Source of the DNA: Polyangium mundeleinium
GTDB taxonomy: Bacteria; Myxococcota_A; Polyangia; Polyangiales; Polyangiaceae
Direction of reading: 5' to 3'
DNA length: 64,000 bases
Assembly (NCBI RefSeq): GCF_028369105.1
Contig: NZ_JAQNDO010000001.1
Location: 5,176,501 to 5,240,500, forward strand
In this document: piece after piece, positions 1 to 8,676 of the stretch
How the letters are laid out: each line of letters begins with the position of its first letter
Position numbering within the stretch: the first letter of the stretch is position 1
Translations under genes and position numbers: made by a program
Notes under the pieces: generated by a model
Seen by the model: the letters and a program-made list of their open reading frames with translations, nothing else
Told to the model about the DNA's origin: nothing
The model's database searches: none

Positions 1-36
1 GACCGCCCGGCGCGTGATGAGTAAGCTCCGGGTCCC

Positions 37-543
37 ATGGCCACACCGAAAAACATGCTGCCGGATTGCGGGCTCTACCTGACGTCGCAGCCGCTTCCGG
101 GCAACGAGCAGAAGGTCCCTGCCAACACGATCGTGTATTTCCACAATCACTCGGACAGCGGCCTTCCTCAGGTCATCGCGCCCGACCACAACATCCACAA
201 CCGCTGGCATTTCCACGGCCCGGGCATCGAGTTCCGCGGGCTGAACTGGGCGGGCACGTTGAAGAAGCTCACGCCCGAAGGGTTTTACACGCTGCGTCGG
301 GAGCTCACGTTCGAAGGCGGATCCTGGCCGAAGGGCGCGATCGTCCAGCTCGGCTACACCCGCGAGGGCGACCCGATCCTGTTCATCGGCCGCGTGCGAT
401 CGCGCCTCGACGAGAACGACCTCTTCTTCTCGGACAAAGGCCTCAAGCTGAAGCGTGATCAGCTCAACGTCCTCGAGCCCGCCCCCGTGTTCCAGGAGCC
501 CGACGACGGTTCGAGCGGCCACGCCCCGAACGCCACGCATTGA
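37..543 (+). CDS. Hypothetical protein, 168 aa
   Basis: I do not recognise this family. The frame opens with ATG at 37 and encodes a soluble protein with no signal peptide and no membrane segment. The middle is rich in His and aromatic residues (HNRWHFHGPG near residue 55), and a beta-rich stretch follows (IVQLGYTREGDPILFIGRVR). The C-terminal 20 residues are polar and look disordered. Third-position GC bias is strong throughout, which supports real coding. It is followed by the PilZ gene after a 75-nt gap on the same strand, but nothing ties the two functionally. Confidence 0.7.
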   Translation: MATPKNMLPDCGLYLTSQPLPGNEQKVPANTIVYFHNHSDSGLPQVIAPDHNIHNRWHFHGPGIEFRGLNWAGTLKKLTPEGFYTLRRELTFEGGSWPKGAIVQLGYTREGDPILFIGRVRSRLDENDLFFSDKGLKLKRDQLNVLEPAPVFQEPDDGSSGHAPNATH

Positions 544-618
544 GCCCCGGGCGGACCTGACCGGAAAAGCCGTACGTCGGCTGACAACACGAGGCTCGCT
601 GCTACGCTCCCGAGCCTC

Positions 619-999
619 GTGAAACGCCGCTCTTTGACGCCGACCACGTGCGCTCCTCCCACCCTGGCCAAGCTCGGGCGTCGCGCCTCGACGCGCCGTC
701 CATTCACCGAACGGGTCGTGTTTCGTCGCGGAGAGCGGGAGGTGCACGGCTTCGCGCTCAACATCAGCCTGGGTGGGTTGCGCGCGATCCTCGACGAGCC
801 CGTGGGGCTCGGCGACTGCTTCGACGTGAGTCTCGGCGACGAGGGCTCGCGATCGGGACGGGTCGTCTGGATCCAGGTGGAGCTCGGCGGCGCGATCGTG
901 GGCGTCGCGTTTCTCGACGCGGCGACCGTGGCGCGCGAGGCCGAGCCACCTCTTGACGTTTCTTCACGAAGTTGCGAGCCTTGGGCCCGGTCCAAATAA
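619..999 (+). CDS. PilZ domain protein
   Basis: A 126-residue single-domain PilZ protein, the family that binds cyclic di-GMP. The two binding signatures are visible: an RxxxR-type stretch in RRASTRR (about residues 21-27) and the N-x-S-x-x-G motif as NISLGG (about residues 48-53). Between and after them lie the beta strands usual for PilZ, such as FDVSLGDEG and GRVVWIQVELG. Translation starts with GTG at 619. There is no second domain, so it probably acts as a small c-di-GMP-responsive adaptor, a common gene type in myxobacteria. The partner is unknown. An HD-GYP protein, which could degrade c-di-GMP, lies at 21.6-23.1 kb. Confidence 0.8.
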   Translation: MKRRSLTPTTCAPPTLAKLGRRASTRRPFTERVVFRRGEREVHGFALNISLGGLRAILDEPVGLGDCFDVSLGDEGSRSGRVVWIQVELGGAIVGVAFLDAATVAREAEPPLDVSSRSCEPWARSK

Positions 1000-1025
1000 T
1001 CTGGGGGGCCCGGAACGATCGGACG

Positions 1026-1451
1026 ATGCCGACGCCGGCCGAAGTCAAAAAAGCTTTGATCGCCGCAGGGTTCGAGGTGTACCGCACGCGCGGTGACGTC
1101 GTGCACGTCGCCGAACGCGCGCGGGAAAACCTCATCATGGACTCGGGCGTGCGCGTGCACGCCGGCGAGGTCGCGGTGGCCCTCGTGCTCCGCGCGCAGC
1201 GCACCGATTTCCCGCACGACCCTGACGACGACATGTTCGAGCGCGCGCGCGCGCTTGGCGTCGCCGCGCGGGAACGCGGGTATCACGAGGTCGGGACGCA
1301 GGTCACGCGCCTGCCGGATCCGAGTGACGAAGAGCGCACGCTCGATAGCTGGTTCGAGGTTTCCTTCGAGAAGCGCGTGGCGGGGCTCGACGAGGCGATG
1401 ATCGAGGTCGGCTTCGCGCTCTCGCTCGAGAAGGCGGCGTCGCGGTCGTAG
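1026..1451 (+). CDS. Hypothetical protein, 141 aa
   Basis: A small soluble alpha/beta protein of no family I can name. The N-terminus (MPTPAEVKKALIAAGFEVYRT) looks like a helix followed by a strand, and the C-terminal half contains SWFEVSFEKRV and ends in a helix. I chose ATG 1026 because the 18 residues upstream in the longer frame (from TTG 972) run into the end of the PilZ gene and look non-coding. Its stop codon (TAG, 1449-1451) shares one base with the GTG start of the downstream helicase, so the two are probably translationally coupled. That makes a helicase-associated role possible, but this is inference. Confidence 0.7.
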   Translation: MPTPAEVKKALIAAGFEVYRTRGDVVHVAERARENLIMDSGVRVHAGEVAVALVLRAQRTDFPHDPDDDMFERARALGVAARERGYHEVGTQVTRLPDPSDEERTLDSWFEVSFEKRVAGLDEAMIEVGFALSLEKAASRS

Positions 1452-3544
1452 TGAGCTACGACGACGACGTCGAGGCCGACGCGGGGCAAGAAGAGCCAGC
1501 AAGGGAAGGGCGTGCGCGGCGGCTGCTCGGACCGAGCGGGCCGCTCGCGCGGGCGTTCGAGGGCTACGAGGATCGCGAGGGGCAGCTCGCGATGGCCGAC
1601 GCGGTGGAGCGCGCGCTCGACGAGGATCGCGTGCTGCTCTGCGAGGCGGGCACGGGCACGGGCAAGACGCTCGCGTACCTCGTCCCGGCGATCCTGAGCG
1701 GGCGCAAGGTCGTGATCTCCACGGCGACGAAGGCGCTCGAAGAGCAGATCTTTGCCAAGGACCTGCCGCTCGTGGCCGAGTACCTCGGCCTGCACGTCTC
1801 GGCCGCGCTCGTGAAGGGGCTCGGGAACTACCTCTGCCTGCGGCGCTTCGACGAGCTTCGGACGAGCCCCGAGGCGCACCACGAAGCGGGCGTGATGCGC
1901 TCGTTGCCGGTCGTGGAGGCGTGGGCGCGCGAGACGGAGGTCGGTGATCTCTCGGAGCTCGTCACGCTCGCCGAGTCGGATCCGATCCGGCGCGAGGTAT
2001 GCTCGTCGAGCGAGACGCGCATCGGATCGGCGTGCCCGTTCTTCGAAAAATGCTTCGTCACGCGCATGAAACGTGAGGCCGAGGAAGCGCGCGTGCTCGT
2101 GGTGAACCATCACCTCTTCTTCGCGGATCTCTCGCTGAAGCTCGGCCGCGGCAACGTCCCCGGCGCGGGCGCGTTGCCTCCGTACGACGCGGTGATCTTC
2201 GACGAGGCGCACGAGCTCGAGGACATCGCGACCGAGTTCTTCGGGACGCGCATCTCGGGATCACGCGTCGACTCGATGCTGCGGGACGCCGATCGCGCCT
2301 TCATCGCGAGCGGGCTCGCCGATCGGATCCTCGGGCGAGGGGAGGGGACCGCGATCGTGGCGCTCGTGCGCGAAGCAGCGGACCGATTTTTCGCGGCGGT
2401 CGCGCGTGTCGCCGGCGAGGCGGCGCGCGAGGGGCGCGTGGAGCTGAAGCGCGAGGTGTGGGCGGGTGAGCTCGTGGATGCGTATCACCACTTCGACGAG
2501 GCGCTTGAAGCGCTCGCGGGGTACGCGTCGGCGCACGCGATCACGGAGGCGGTCGGGCTCGTGGGCACGCGCGCGGAGACGCTCCGCACGGACGCGGCGA
2601 AGATCGTGGATGGCAAGTCGAACCAGGTGACGTGGGTCGAGGTGCGCGCGCGCTCCGTGTCGGTGGGCGCGTCGGCGGTGGACGTCGGCTGGCTCTTCCG
2701 CGAAGGCGTCTTCGAGCGGATCGGCGGCGTGGTGCTGACGAGCGCGACGATGACCGCAAAAGCGGGGGGTTCGGGGGCGAAGCTCGGCCCGTCCGAGCGT
2801 AGCCCCCGAGCGTCGGACGACTTCCGGTTCTTGCGCACGCGCCTCGGCCTCGACGAGCGCCTCACGGTGCCGGTCGACGAGCTCGTCGTACCGTCGCCGT
2901 TCGACTACGCGTCGCGCGCGCTGCTCTACACGCCGCGGGATCTGCCGGAGGCCTCGGATCCCTCGTTCCTCGCGGCGTCGGCGGATCGGATCGTGGAGCT
3001 CGTCGACATCGTGGGCGGCGGCGCGTTCGTTCTTTGCACCTCCAACCGTTCCATGGTCGCGCTCGGCCGTGCGCTCGCGGGCCGGGTGCCGGGGCCGCTC
3101 ATGGTGCAGGGGCAGGCGCCGAAGCGGATGCTGCTCTCGAAGTTCCGCGCCGCGCACCACGCGGTCCTCGTGGCCACGATGAGCTTTTGGGAGGGCGTGG
3201 ATGTGCCAGGCGACGCGCTCCGGCTCGTGGTGATCGACAAGATCCCGTTCGCCGTGCCCACGGATCCCGTGGTCGTCGCGCGCTCCCAGGCGATCGAGCA
3301 GGCGGGGCATTCCCCGTTCGCGACGTACACCGTGCCGCAAGCGGCGATCACGCTGAAGCAAGGGTTCGGCCGGCTGATCCGAACGCGGCAGGATCGGGGG
3401 ATCGTGGCGATCCTCGATAGGCGGGTGCGGACGCGCGGCTACGGCGCGCTCCTGCTCGACGGGTTACCGCCGGCCGCGCGCACCGAGCGCATCGATGAGG
3501 TGAAGGCTTTTTGGTCGAGGCTTCTGGCGGAGGATTCCGCCTAG
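1451..3544 (+). CDS. dinG: DinG/XPD-type ATP-dependent DNA helicase
   Basis: A 697-residue superfamily 2 helicase of the DinG/YoaA/XPD group. These unwind DNA 5'-3' and process recombination or replication structures. Walker A is EAGTGTGKT (about residues 65-73) and the DEAH box is DEAHELED near residue 250. Motifs V and VI appear as FWEGVDVPGD and QGFGRLIRT. Four cysteines between the ATPase motifs (one in NYLCLRRF, three in VCSSSETRIGSACPFFEKC) match the 4Fe-4S ligands of the family. Translation starts at GTG 1451, overlapping the previous stop by one base. The stop overlaps the convergent CapA gene by 4 bp. It lacks the N-terminal exonuclease domain found in the longer Firmicute DinG. Confidence 0.88.
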   Translation: MSYDDDVEADAGQEEPAREGRARRLLGPSGPLARAFEGYEDREGQLAMADAVERALDEDRVLLCEAGTGTGKTLAYLVPAILSGRKVVISTATKALEEQIFAKDLPLVAEYLGLHVSAALVKGLGNYLCLRRFDELRTSPEAHHEAGVMRSLPVVEAWARETEVGDLSELVTLAESDPIRREVCSSSETRIGSACPFFEKCFVTRMKREAEEARVLVVNHHLFFADLSLKLGRGNVPGAGALPPYDAVIFDEAHELEDIATEFFGTRISGSRVDSMLRDADRAFIASGLADRILGRGEGTAIVALVREAADRFFAAVARVAGEAAREGRVELKREVWAGELVDAYHHFDEALEALAGYASAHAITEAVGLVGTRAETLRTDAAKIVDGKSNQVTWVEVRARSVSVGASAVDVGWLFREGVFERIGGVVLTSATMTAKAGGSGAKLGPSERSPRASDDFRFLRTRLGLDERLTVPVDELVVPSPFDYASRALLYTPRDLPEASDPSFLAASADRIVELVDIVGGGAFVLCTSNRSMVALGRALAGRVPGPLMVQGQAPKRMLLSKFRAAHHAVLVATMSFWEGVDVPGDALRLVVIDKIPFAVPTDPVVVARSQAIEQAGHSPFATYTVPQAAITLKQGFGRLIRTRQDRGIVAILDRRVRTRGYGALLLDGLPPAARTERIDEVKAFWSRLLAEDSA

Positions 3545-5823
3545 AGCGCGGTGAACGTGCGGTGCCCGAGCGTGACGCCGAGCGAGGAGACGCCCGAGGC
3601 CACGTTGGTGAAGCGCACGTGGCTCCAGTTGTTCGGCGCGGGGATCTCGAAGCCGTTCAAGGCGTAGATCGAGCTCTTCTCCCAGCGGATGAGGCTGAAG
3701 TCGTCGATGAAGATGCGCGCCTCGCCCGTCGCCGGGGGCGAGGTCCTGAAGTAGAAGCGCGCGCTCGTCGCGTTCGAGGCGGCCGTGACGTTCACGATGA
3801 ACTGCGTCCAGCCGTACGTGCTCGCGGTCTTCGTGTACGAGTCGGTCGTGCTCAGCGTCGTGCCGCTGTCGCTGTACATGCGCGTCGTGAGCGCGAAGGG
3901 GCCTGCGTTGTCGCCGCGGATCCAGCCCGTGATCGTGAGCTTCGAGCCGCCGGGGAAGGACACGCGGTTGTTGTTGAAGACCGTGATCTCCGTCGAGTTC
4001 GACGCGTTCCGCAGCATCACGAGGGCGCCCATGCCGCTGCGCACGACGCTGTTCTCCACGTAGCGGACCGTGCTCTGGTCCCACGCCCTCCCTTCGCTGA
4101 AATCGCCGTCGACGTCGGAATCCTCGAAGTCCCCGTTGATGAGCAGCTCGCGGCCCCACTCGACCGTCGCGCTCGCGCTCGACTTCACGTACGAGAGCGA
4201 GTCCGAAGGCGCGTTCCGCGTGAACGCGATGGGCCCGGTCGTCTGGCTCGTGACGGGCGCGTTCAGCGACTGGTTCGTCGTCGACGTCGTGTACTGCGAG
4301 GTCGAGCGGAGCGCGACGATGCGGTGCCCCGTGGGGAACACGACGGCGCCAGAGAGCCCGTCCGCGATGTTCTGGCCGGCCGGGTTCTTCGGTAGGTGCG
4401 TCGAGAGGTGCCCGAAATGCCGCCCCGTGCGCGCGAGCCCGTCGCCCGCGAGGAGCTTCGGTACGTAGCCCTCGATGCTGATCGGGATGAGATCCAGCCG
4501 CGCGACGTCGAAGCCGCCGCCCGCGAGCACGTCGACGTCCGCGATCGCGAGGATCGACTGGAAGGTCTCGTGGACGTCCTGATCGAAGACGAAGTTGCCG
4601 AGGGACATCAGCACGAAGCGCGGCGTCCCGCCCACGTTCACGAGGCCGATGCCCTGCGCGGTGTGCGTGTGGTGGGCGACGACGATCCCGGCTCCCCGGT
4701 TCGCGAGCGAGATGAACTTCGAGCGCATCGAGTTCGAAGGGAACTCGCTGTACTCCACGCCGCCGTGGATCATGGGGATCGCGAAGCGCTCGGGTGTCTC
4801 GGCGTCGATGAACGCGTTCATGTTCGCGTTCGACGCCTCGAGCGCGCCCGCCTTGTCCGGATCACGGGCGACGAGCAGGTAGTCGAGCTCCGTCGAGCCG
4901 TCGGAGACGAGCTCGCTGAAGCCGAGCAGCGAGAGCGGCACGTTGTTCAGCGTGCGGAAGATCGTGGTGCCCTCGGCGTTCGTATCGTTCGAGCCCACGC
5001 CACACCAGTCGAGCCCCGCGTTCGAGACGTGGAGCATCGAGTCGGTCACGCCGGTCGTGAGGTAGTCGAAGATGTGGTTGTTCGCGAGGTCGACGCCGTC
5101 GATGCCCGCGTACGTGAGACCTGCGAGCGTCTCGGGGTACGAGAAGAACGTGTAGTCCTTGTACGGATGCGGCGTGCTCGTGTCCGAGGTGATCGGGGAC
5201 TCGAGGTTGACGACCGTGTAGTCCGCGGACGAGAGGGCGTCGCGCACGTAGGAGAAGATCGCCTGCGCGTCGGCGGCGCGGCTCGCAGGGCGGATGAGGT
5301 CGCCCGCCTCGCCTTCGATGCCGTCGGCGTCGAGGTCGGTGAAGCGGCGGCCGAGCATGGTGTCGCCGCCGAAGATCAGGCGCACGCGGCCCGCCTTCGT
5401 CGGGTTCATGGAGATCGTGCCCGTGCTCGTGATCGTCTCGCTCGTCGGCCGGTGCAGGTCGACGGGGATGATCTCGCTGTAGTGGCCGGAGGCGGTGATC
5501 TTGAGCAGCACGTTCCGGCGCTTGAGGCCCGTGATCGTGAAGCCGCCGGACGCGTTCGTCGTCGCCGTCTTGCCCGCGTTCGTCACGCCGTCGCCCCAGG
5601 CGAGGACGGTCACCGTGGCGCCCGTGATCGCCTGGCCCGCGCGGTTCTTGATCGTGCCGCTCAGGCTGATGGTGGTCTGCGCGTACGTCGTGTCGAACGT
5701 CGCTTCGCTCGTGTCGAACTGGTAGGGCTGCGCGTGCGCGATCGCCGGCGCGAAGGCGCTCGTGAGGCCGAGCCACACGAGCCCTGCCCGAAGGTGTTTC
5801 CCAGTGATGTGGGTCTCCGCCAT
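3541..5823 (-). CDS. Secreted CapA-family (metallophosphatase-like) protein with carbohydrate-binding-like domain
   Basis: A 760-residue exported protein. The start is ATG 5823, preceded by GGAGG and followed by a signal peptide (LVWLGLTSAFAPAIAHAQ); the longer frame upstream lacks these. Residues of about 40-130 form a carboxypeptidase-regulatory-like beta sandwich (SGTIKNRAGQAITGATVTV). Next comes a CapA/PgsA domain of the calcineurin-like fold with the family motifs GGDTMLGRRF, NLESP, DLANNH, HGGVEYSEFP, AHHTHTAQG and SLGNFVFDQ. The C-terminal 230 residues resemble a jelly-roll carbohydrate-binding module (ELLINGDFEDSD, IFIDDFSLIRWE). CapA proteins are linked to poly-gamma-glutamate or capsule synthesis, but there are no other capsule genes here, so substrate and role are open. 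It converges on the helicase with a 4-bp stop overlap. Confidence 0.85.
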   Translation of the reverse strand: MAETHITGKHLRAGLVWLGLTSAFAPAIAHAQPYQFDTSEATFDTTYAQTTISLSGTIKNRAGQAITGATVTVLAWGDGVTNAGKTATTNASGGFTITGLKRRNVLLKITASGHYSEIIPVDLHRPTSETITSTGTISMNPTKAGRVRLIFGGDTMLGRRFTDLDADGIEGEAGDLIRPASRAADAQAIFSYVRDALSSADYTVVNLESPITSDTSTPHPYKDYTFFSYPETLAGLTYAGIDGVDLANNHIFDYLTTGVTDSMLHVSNAGLDWCGVGSNDTNAEGTTIFRTLNNVPLSLLGFSELVSDGSTELDYLLVARDPDKAGALEASNANMNAFIDAETPERFAIPMIHGGVEYSEFPSNSMRSKFISLANRGAGIVVAHHTHTAQGIGLVNVGGTPRFVLMSLGNFVFDQDVHETFQSILAIADVDVLAGGGFDVARLDLIPISIEGYVPKLLAGDGLARTGRHFGHLSTHLPKNPAGQNIADGLSGAVVFPTGHRIVALRSTSQYTTSTTNQSLNAPVTSQTTGPIAFTRNAPSDSLSYVKSSASATVEWGRELLINGDFEDSDVDGDFSEGRAWDQSTVRYVENSVVRSGMGALVMLRNASNSTEITVFNNNRVSFPGGSKLTITGWIRGDNAGPFALTTRMYSDSGTTLSTTDSYTKTASTYGWTQFIVNVTAASNATSARFYFRTSPPATGEARIFIDDFSLIRWEKSSIYALNGFEIPAPNNWSHVRFTNVASGVSSLGVTLGHRTFTAL

Positions 5824-6081
5824 GGTCCTCCGTCCCGTCCTTGAGGGGTCGACAGGGGACCAGAGAGCGCTCGCGAGGAGGGAAGGGCCAGGTTCGCCGC
5901 GAGCGCTCGCGGGCCCCGATAGCAAATTTCAGTGTTTTCCGGGTGGACCGAGCCCGTCAATCGTTGCCGGCGAGAACTCTCGTTCAGGGGCCGCCCACGC
6001 TACGGCCGCACGCGAAAAGGCGTCCGTCCGCGCAACGCGGTAGGAATTTTGTGGACGTGCTGCAAGGAGGAGGGACGGAGC

Positions 6082-8550
6082 TCAGGCGCGGAGCGTGGCG
6101 CCGAAGCGGGCGTGGACGGTCTCGACGACGGACTTGTGTCGCCGGTCGACTTCCTCGTCCGTGAGGGTGCGCGCCTGCTCGGGGGCGGTCGCGGCGCGCG
6201 GGTCGCGATAGACGACGTGGAAGGCGAGGGAGCGGTGGCCCGCGGGGATGCTGCCGCCGCGGAAGAGGTCGAAGACCTCCACGGACTCGCAGAGCTCACC
6301 GCCGGCCTCGCGGATGGCCGTGCCGACCGCGCCCGCCTCGACCTCGTCCGAGACGACGAGCGCGATGTCGCGCGTCGCGGCGGGCAGGGTCGGGATCGGG
6401 CGGTACTGCGGGCGCGCCGCGCCGACCTCGGCGAGGGCGCGGAGATCGAGCTCCACGATGACCGCGGAGCCATCGAGGTCGAGCTTGTCGACGACGTCGG
6501 GATGCAGGACGCCGAACGCGCCGACGACGCGCCCCTTCACGAGGATCTGCCCCGCCGCGCGCGGGTGCAGGTACGGCGCGCGTGTCGCCTCGGGCTGGTG
6601 CGCGACGTCGGCCTTTTCGTGGGTGACGCGCTCGACGATCTCGAGGGCCACGCCCTTCGCGTCGTACACGTCGACCTCGACCGGCTTTTGCAGCGGCGAG
6701 CGACGGTAACCGGCGAGCACCGCGGCGAACGAGGGGGCTTCGTCGGCGAGCGGCGCGCGCGTGGGATCGGCGAGGAACCGCGCGCCAACTGTGAAGAGAC
6801 GGATGTCGGGGACGCCATGCCTGCGAGCGCGCCGCACAGCTTCGAGCAGGCCCGGGAGCAACGACGTGCGCATCACGGAGCGGTCCTGCGTGAGCGGGTT
6901 CAAGAGGCGGAACGGCGCTGGCGGCAGGCCGAGCGCTTCGATCTCCTCGGGCGAGACGAAGCCGTACGTGATCGCCTCCGAGAGCCCCACGGAGACGGCC
7001 GCGCCGCGCACGCGGAGCGAGAGGTCGAACGCGTGGCGCGGGGGCTGCGGCCGCAGGGCCGGGAGCACCGTCGGCACGGTGCCGAGGCCACGCACGCGGA
7101 CGACCTCCTCGACGAGATCCGCCTCGCCGGCGATGTCGGGCCGGTGCGAGGGCGGGATGACGTCGGCATACGCTTGTTCGCCTTCGCCGTGCGTGCCGCG
7201 GACCTCGAAGCCGAGGCGCGTGAGGATGTCGGTCGCCTCGGGGAGCGGGACGTCCGTGCCGAGGAGCGCATTCATACGCGCGGCGCGCAGGCGCACGGGC
7301 TCGCGGGCCGGGATCTTCGCGCCCGCGAGGATCGGCTCGCGCGCTGCTGCGCCGCCCGCGAGCTCCGTGAGCAGCGTGGTCGCGTAGGCGAGCGCGTCTT
7401 CGAGCGAGCCGTGATCGACGCCGCGCTCGAAGCGGTGGCTCGACTCGGTGTGCATGCCGTGCCTGCGCGCGGTGCGCCGCACGCTGCGCGGCGCGAAGTA
7501 GGCGCATTCGAGGAGCACGCGCGTGGTGCTGGCGTGGATCTCGCTGTTCGCGCCGCCCATGATGCCCGCGAGCGCGGTGGGCCCCTCGGCGTCCGCGATC
7601 ACGAGATCATCCACGTCGAGCTTGCGATCCTCGCCGTCGAGCGTCTTCAGGGGTTCGCCCGGCGTGGCGCGGCGCACGAGGATCTGGCTGCCGCGCACGT
7701 CGTTCAGATCAAACGCGTGCATCGGCTGCCCGTACTCGAGCAGCACGAGGTTCGTCACGTCGACGACGTTCGAGATCGAACGAACGCCGAGGCTCTCGAG
7801 TCGGTAGCGCAGCCACGTGGGCGAGGGGCCGATCGTCACGCCGAGCACGAGGCCCGCGCCGTACCGCGGGCAACGCTCGGTGTCGTCGATCCGCACGGAC
7901 ACGTGGCGCGACACGGTCTCGCCCTCGGCGAAGCGCGCGGGCGCCTTCGGCGTGGGCTTTTTCCACGGCAGGTTGAAGAGCGCCGCGATCTCGCGGGCGA
8001 GGCCGATGTGGCCGAGCGCGTCCGGACGGTTGGGGGTCAAACCAAGGTGGAGGATGTAGTCGTGCACCTCGGGCATGGCCTCGCGGAGCGGCGTGCCCGG
8101 CGCGGCGAGGCCCTTCGGCAGGATCAGGATCCCCGCGTCCTCGTCCTTGCTCGCGACCGCGGAGAGGCCGAGCTCGCGCTCGGAGCAGAGCATGCCCTCG
8201 CTGACGACCCCGCCGATTTCGCGCGGCGTGAGCGTCATGTTCACGGCCGGCAGGTGCGCGCCGAGGGGCGCAAACGCCACGAGGCCGCCCGGCTCGGGCA
8301 CGTTCGGCGCGCCGCAGACGATGCGCTGCTCGGCGCCGCCTCGGTTGATCGTGACGAGCTTGAGCTTCGCTCGCGATGGGTGCGGTTCGTAGGCCTTCAC
8401 CTCGGCCACGACGAGCGTCTTCGTGCCCTCGCCGAATTCGGTGATCGCCTCGACCTCGATCCCGGCGTGCGTGAGACGCCGCCCGATCTCCTCGGGAGAA
8501 GCATCGAGACCGGGGATGAGCTCGCGAATCCAGCGGTAAGAGGCCTTCAT
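6082..8550 (-). CDS. pheT: Phenylalanyl-tRNA synthetase beta subunit
   Basis: This is the beta chain of the alpha2-beta2 enzyme that charges tRNA-Phe; at 822 residues it has the usual bacterial length. The N-terminal tRNA-binding (EMAP-like) domain spans about residues 40-150 (VVAEVKAYEPHPSRAKLKLVT). B3/B4 editing-domain motifs (CPRYGAGLV, YGQPMHAFD) and a B5 domain (DILTRLGFEV, PPSHRPDIAGEADLVEEVVR) follow. A synthetase core-like region and a C-terminal FDX-ACB anticodon-binding domain (LPAATRDIALVVSD) close the protein. The usual upstream partner pheS is missing: the 126 bp before the ATG hold only the terminator of the neighbouring operon. Either pheS is elsewhere or this region was rearranged. 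Confidence 0.95.
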   Translation of the reverse strand: MKASYRWIRELIPGLDASPEEIGRRLTHAGIEVEAITEFGEGTKTLVVAEVKAYEPHPSRAKLKLVTINRGGAEQRIVCGAPNVPEPGGLVAFAPLGAHLPAVNMTLTPREIGGVVSEGMLCSERELGLSAVASKDEDAGILILPKGLAAPGTPLREAMPEVHDYILHLGLTPNRPDALGHIGLAREIAALFNLPWKKPTPKAPARFAEGETVSRHVSVRIDDTERCPRYGAGLVLGVTIGPSPTWLRYRLESLGVRSISNVVDVTNLVLLEYGQPMHAFDLNDVRGSQILVRRATPGEPLKTLDGEDRKLDVDDLVIADAEGPTALAGIMGGANSEIHASTTRVLLECAYFAPRSVRRTARRHGMHTESSHRFERGVDHGSLEDALAYATTLLTELAGGAAAREPILAGAKIPAREPVRLRAARMNALLGTDVPLPEATDILTRLGFEVRGTHGEGEQAYADVIPPSHRPDIAGEADLVEEVVRVRGLGTVPTVLPALRPQPPRHAFDLSLRVRGAAVSVGLSEAITYGFVSPEEIEALGLPPAPFRLLNPLTQDRSVMRTSLLPGLLEAVRRARRHGVPDIRLFTVGARFLADPTRAPLADEAPSFAAVLAGYRRSPLQKPVEVDVYDAKGVALEIVERVTHEKADVAHQPEATRAPYLHPRAAGQILVKGRVVGAFGVLHPDVVDKLDLDGSAVIVELDLRALAEVGAARPQYRPIPTLPAATRDIALVVSDEVEAGAVGTAIREAGGELCESVEVFDLFRGGSIPAGHRSLAFHVVYRDPRAATAPEQARTLTDEEVDRRHKSVVETVHARFGATLRA

Positions 8551-8615
8551 GACCTCTGCGGCCTAAAACGCATGAAACGTCCGGTCAAGCTTTCTCGACC
8601 GGGGCCACAAAACGG

Positions 8616-8650
8616 CGAAGGCTCCTTCTCGGGTCGAAAAGGAGCCTTCG
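8616..8650 (-). terminator. Rho-independent terminator of the ABC transporter operon
   Basis: A perfect 12-bp inverted repeat (left arm 8616-8627, right arm 8639-8650, 11-nt loop). Read on the minus strand, the stem is followed by CCGTTTTG, a short U tract. It lies 26 bp past the stop of the DUF4340 gene and separates that operon from pheT. On the plus strand there is no T run after the stem. Confidence 0.75.
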
Positions 8651-8676
8651 TCTGTCCGGAACCTACCGGGCTCGGT

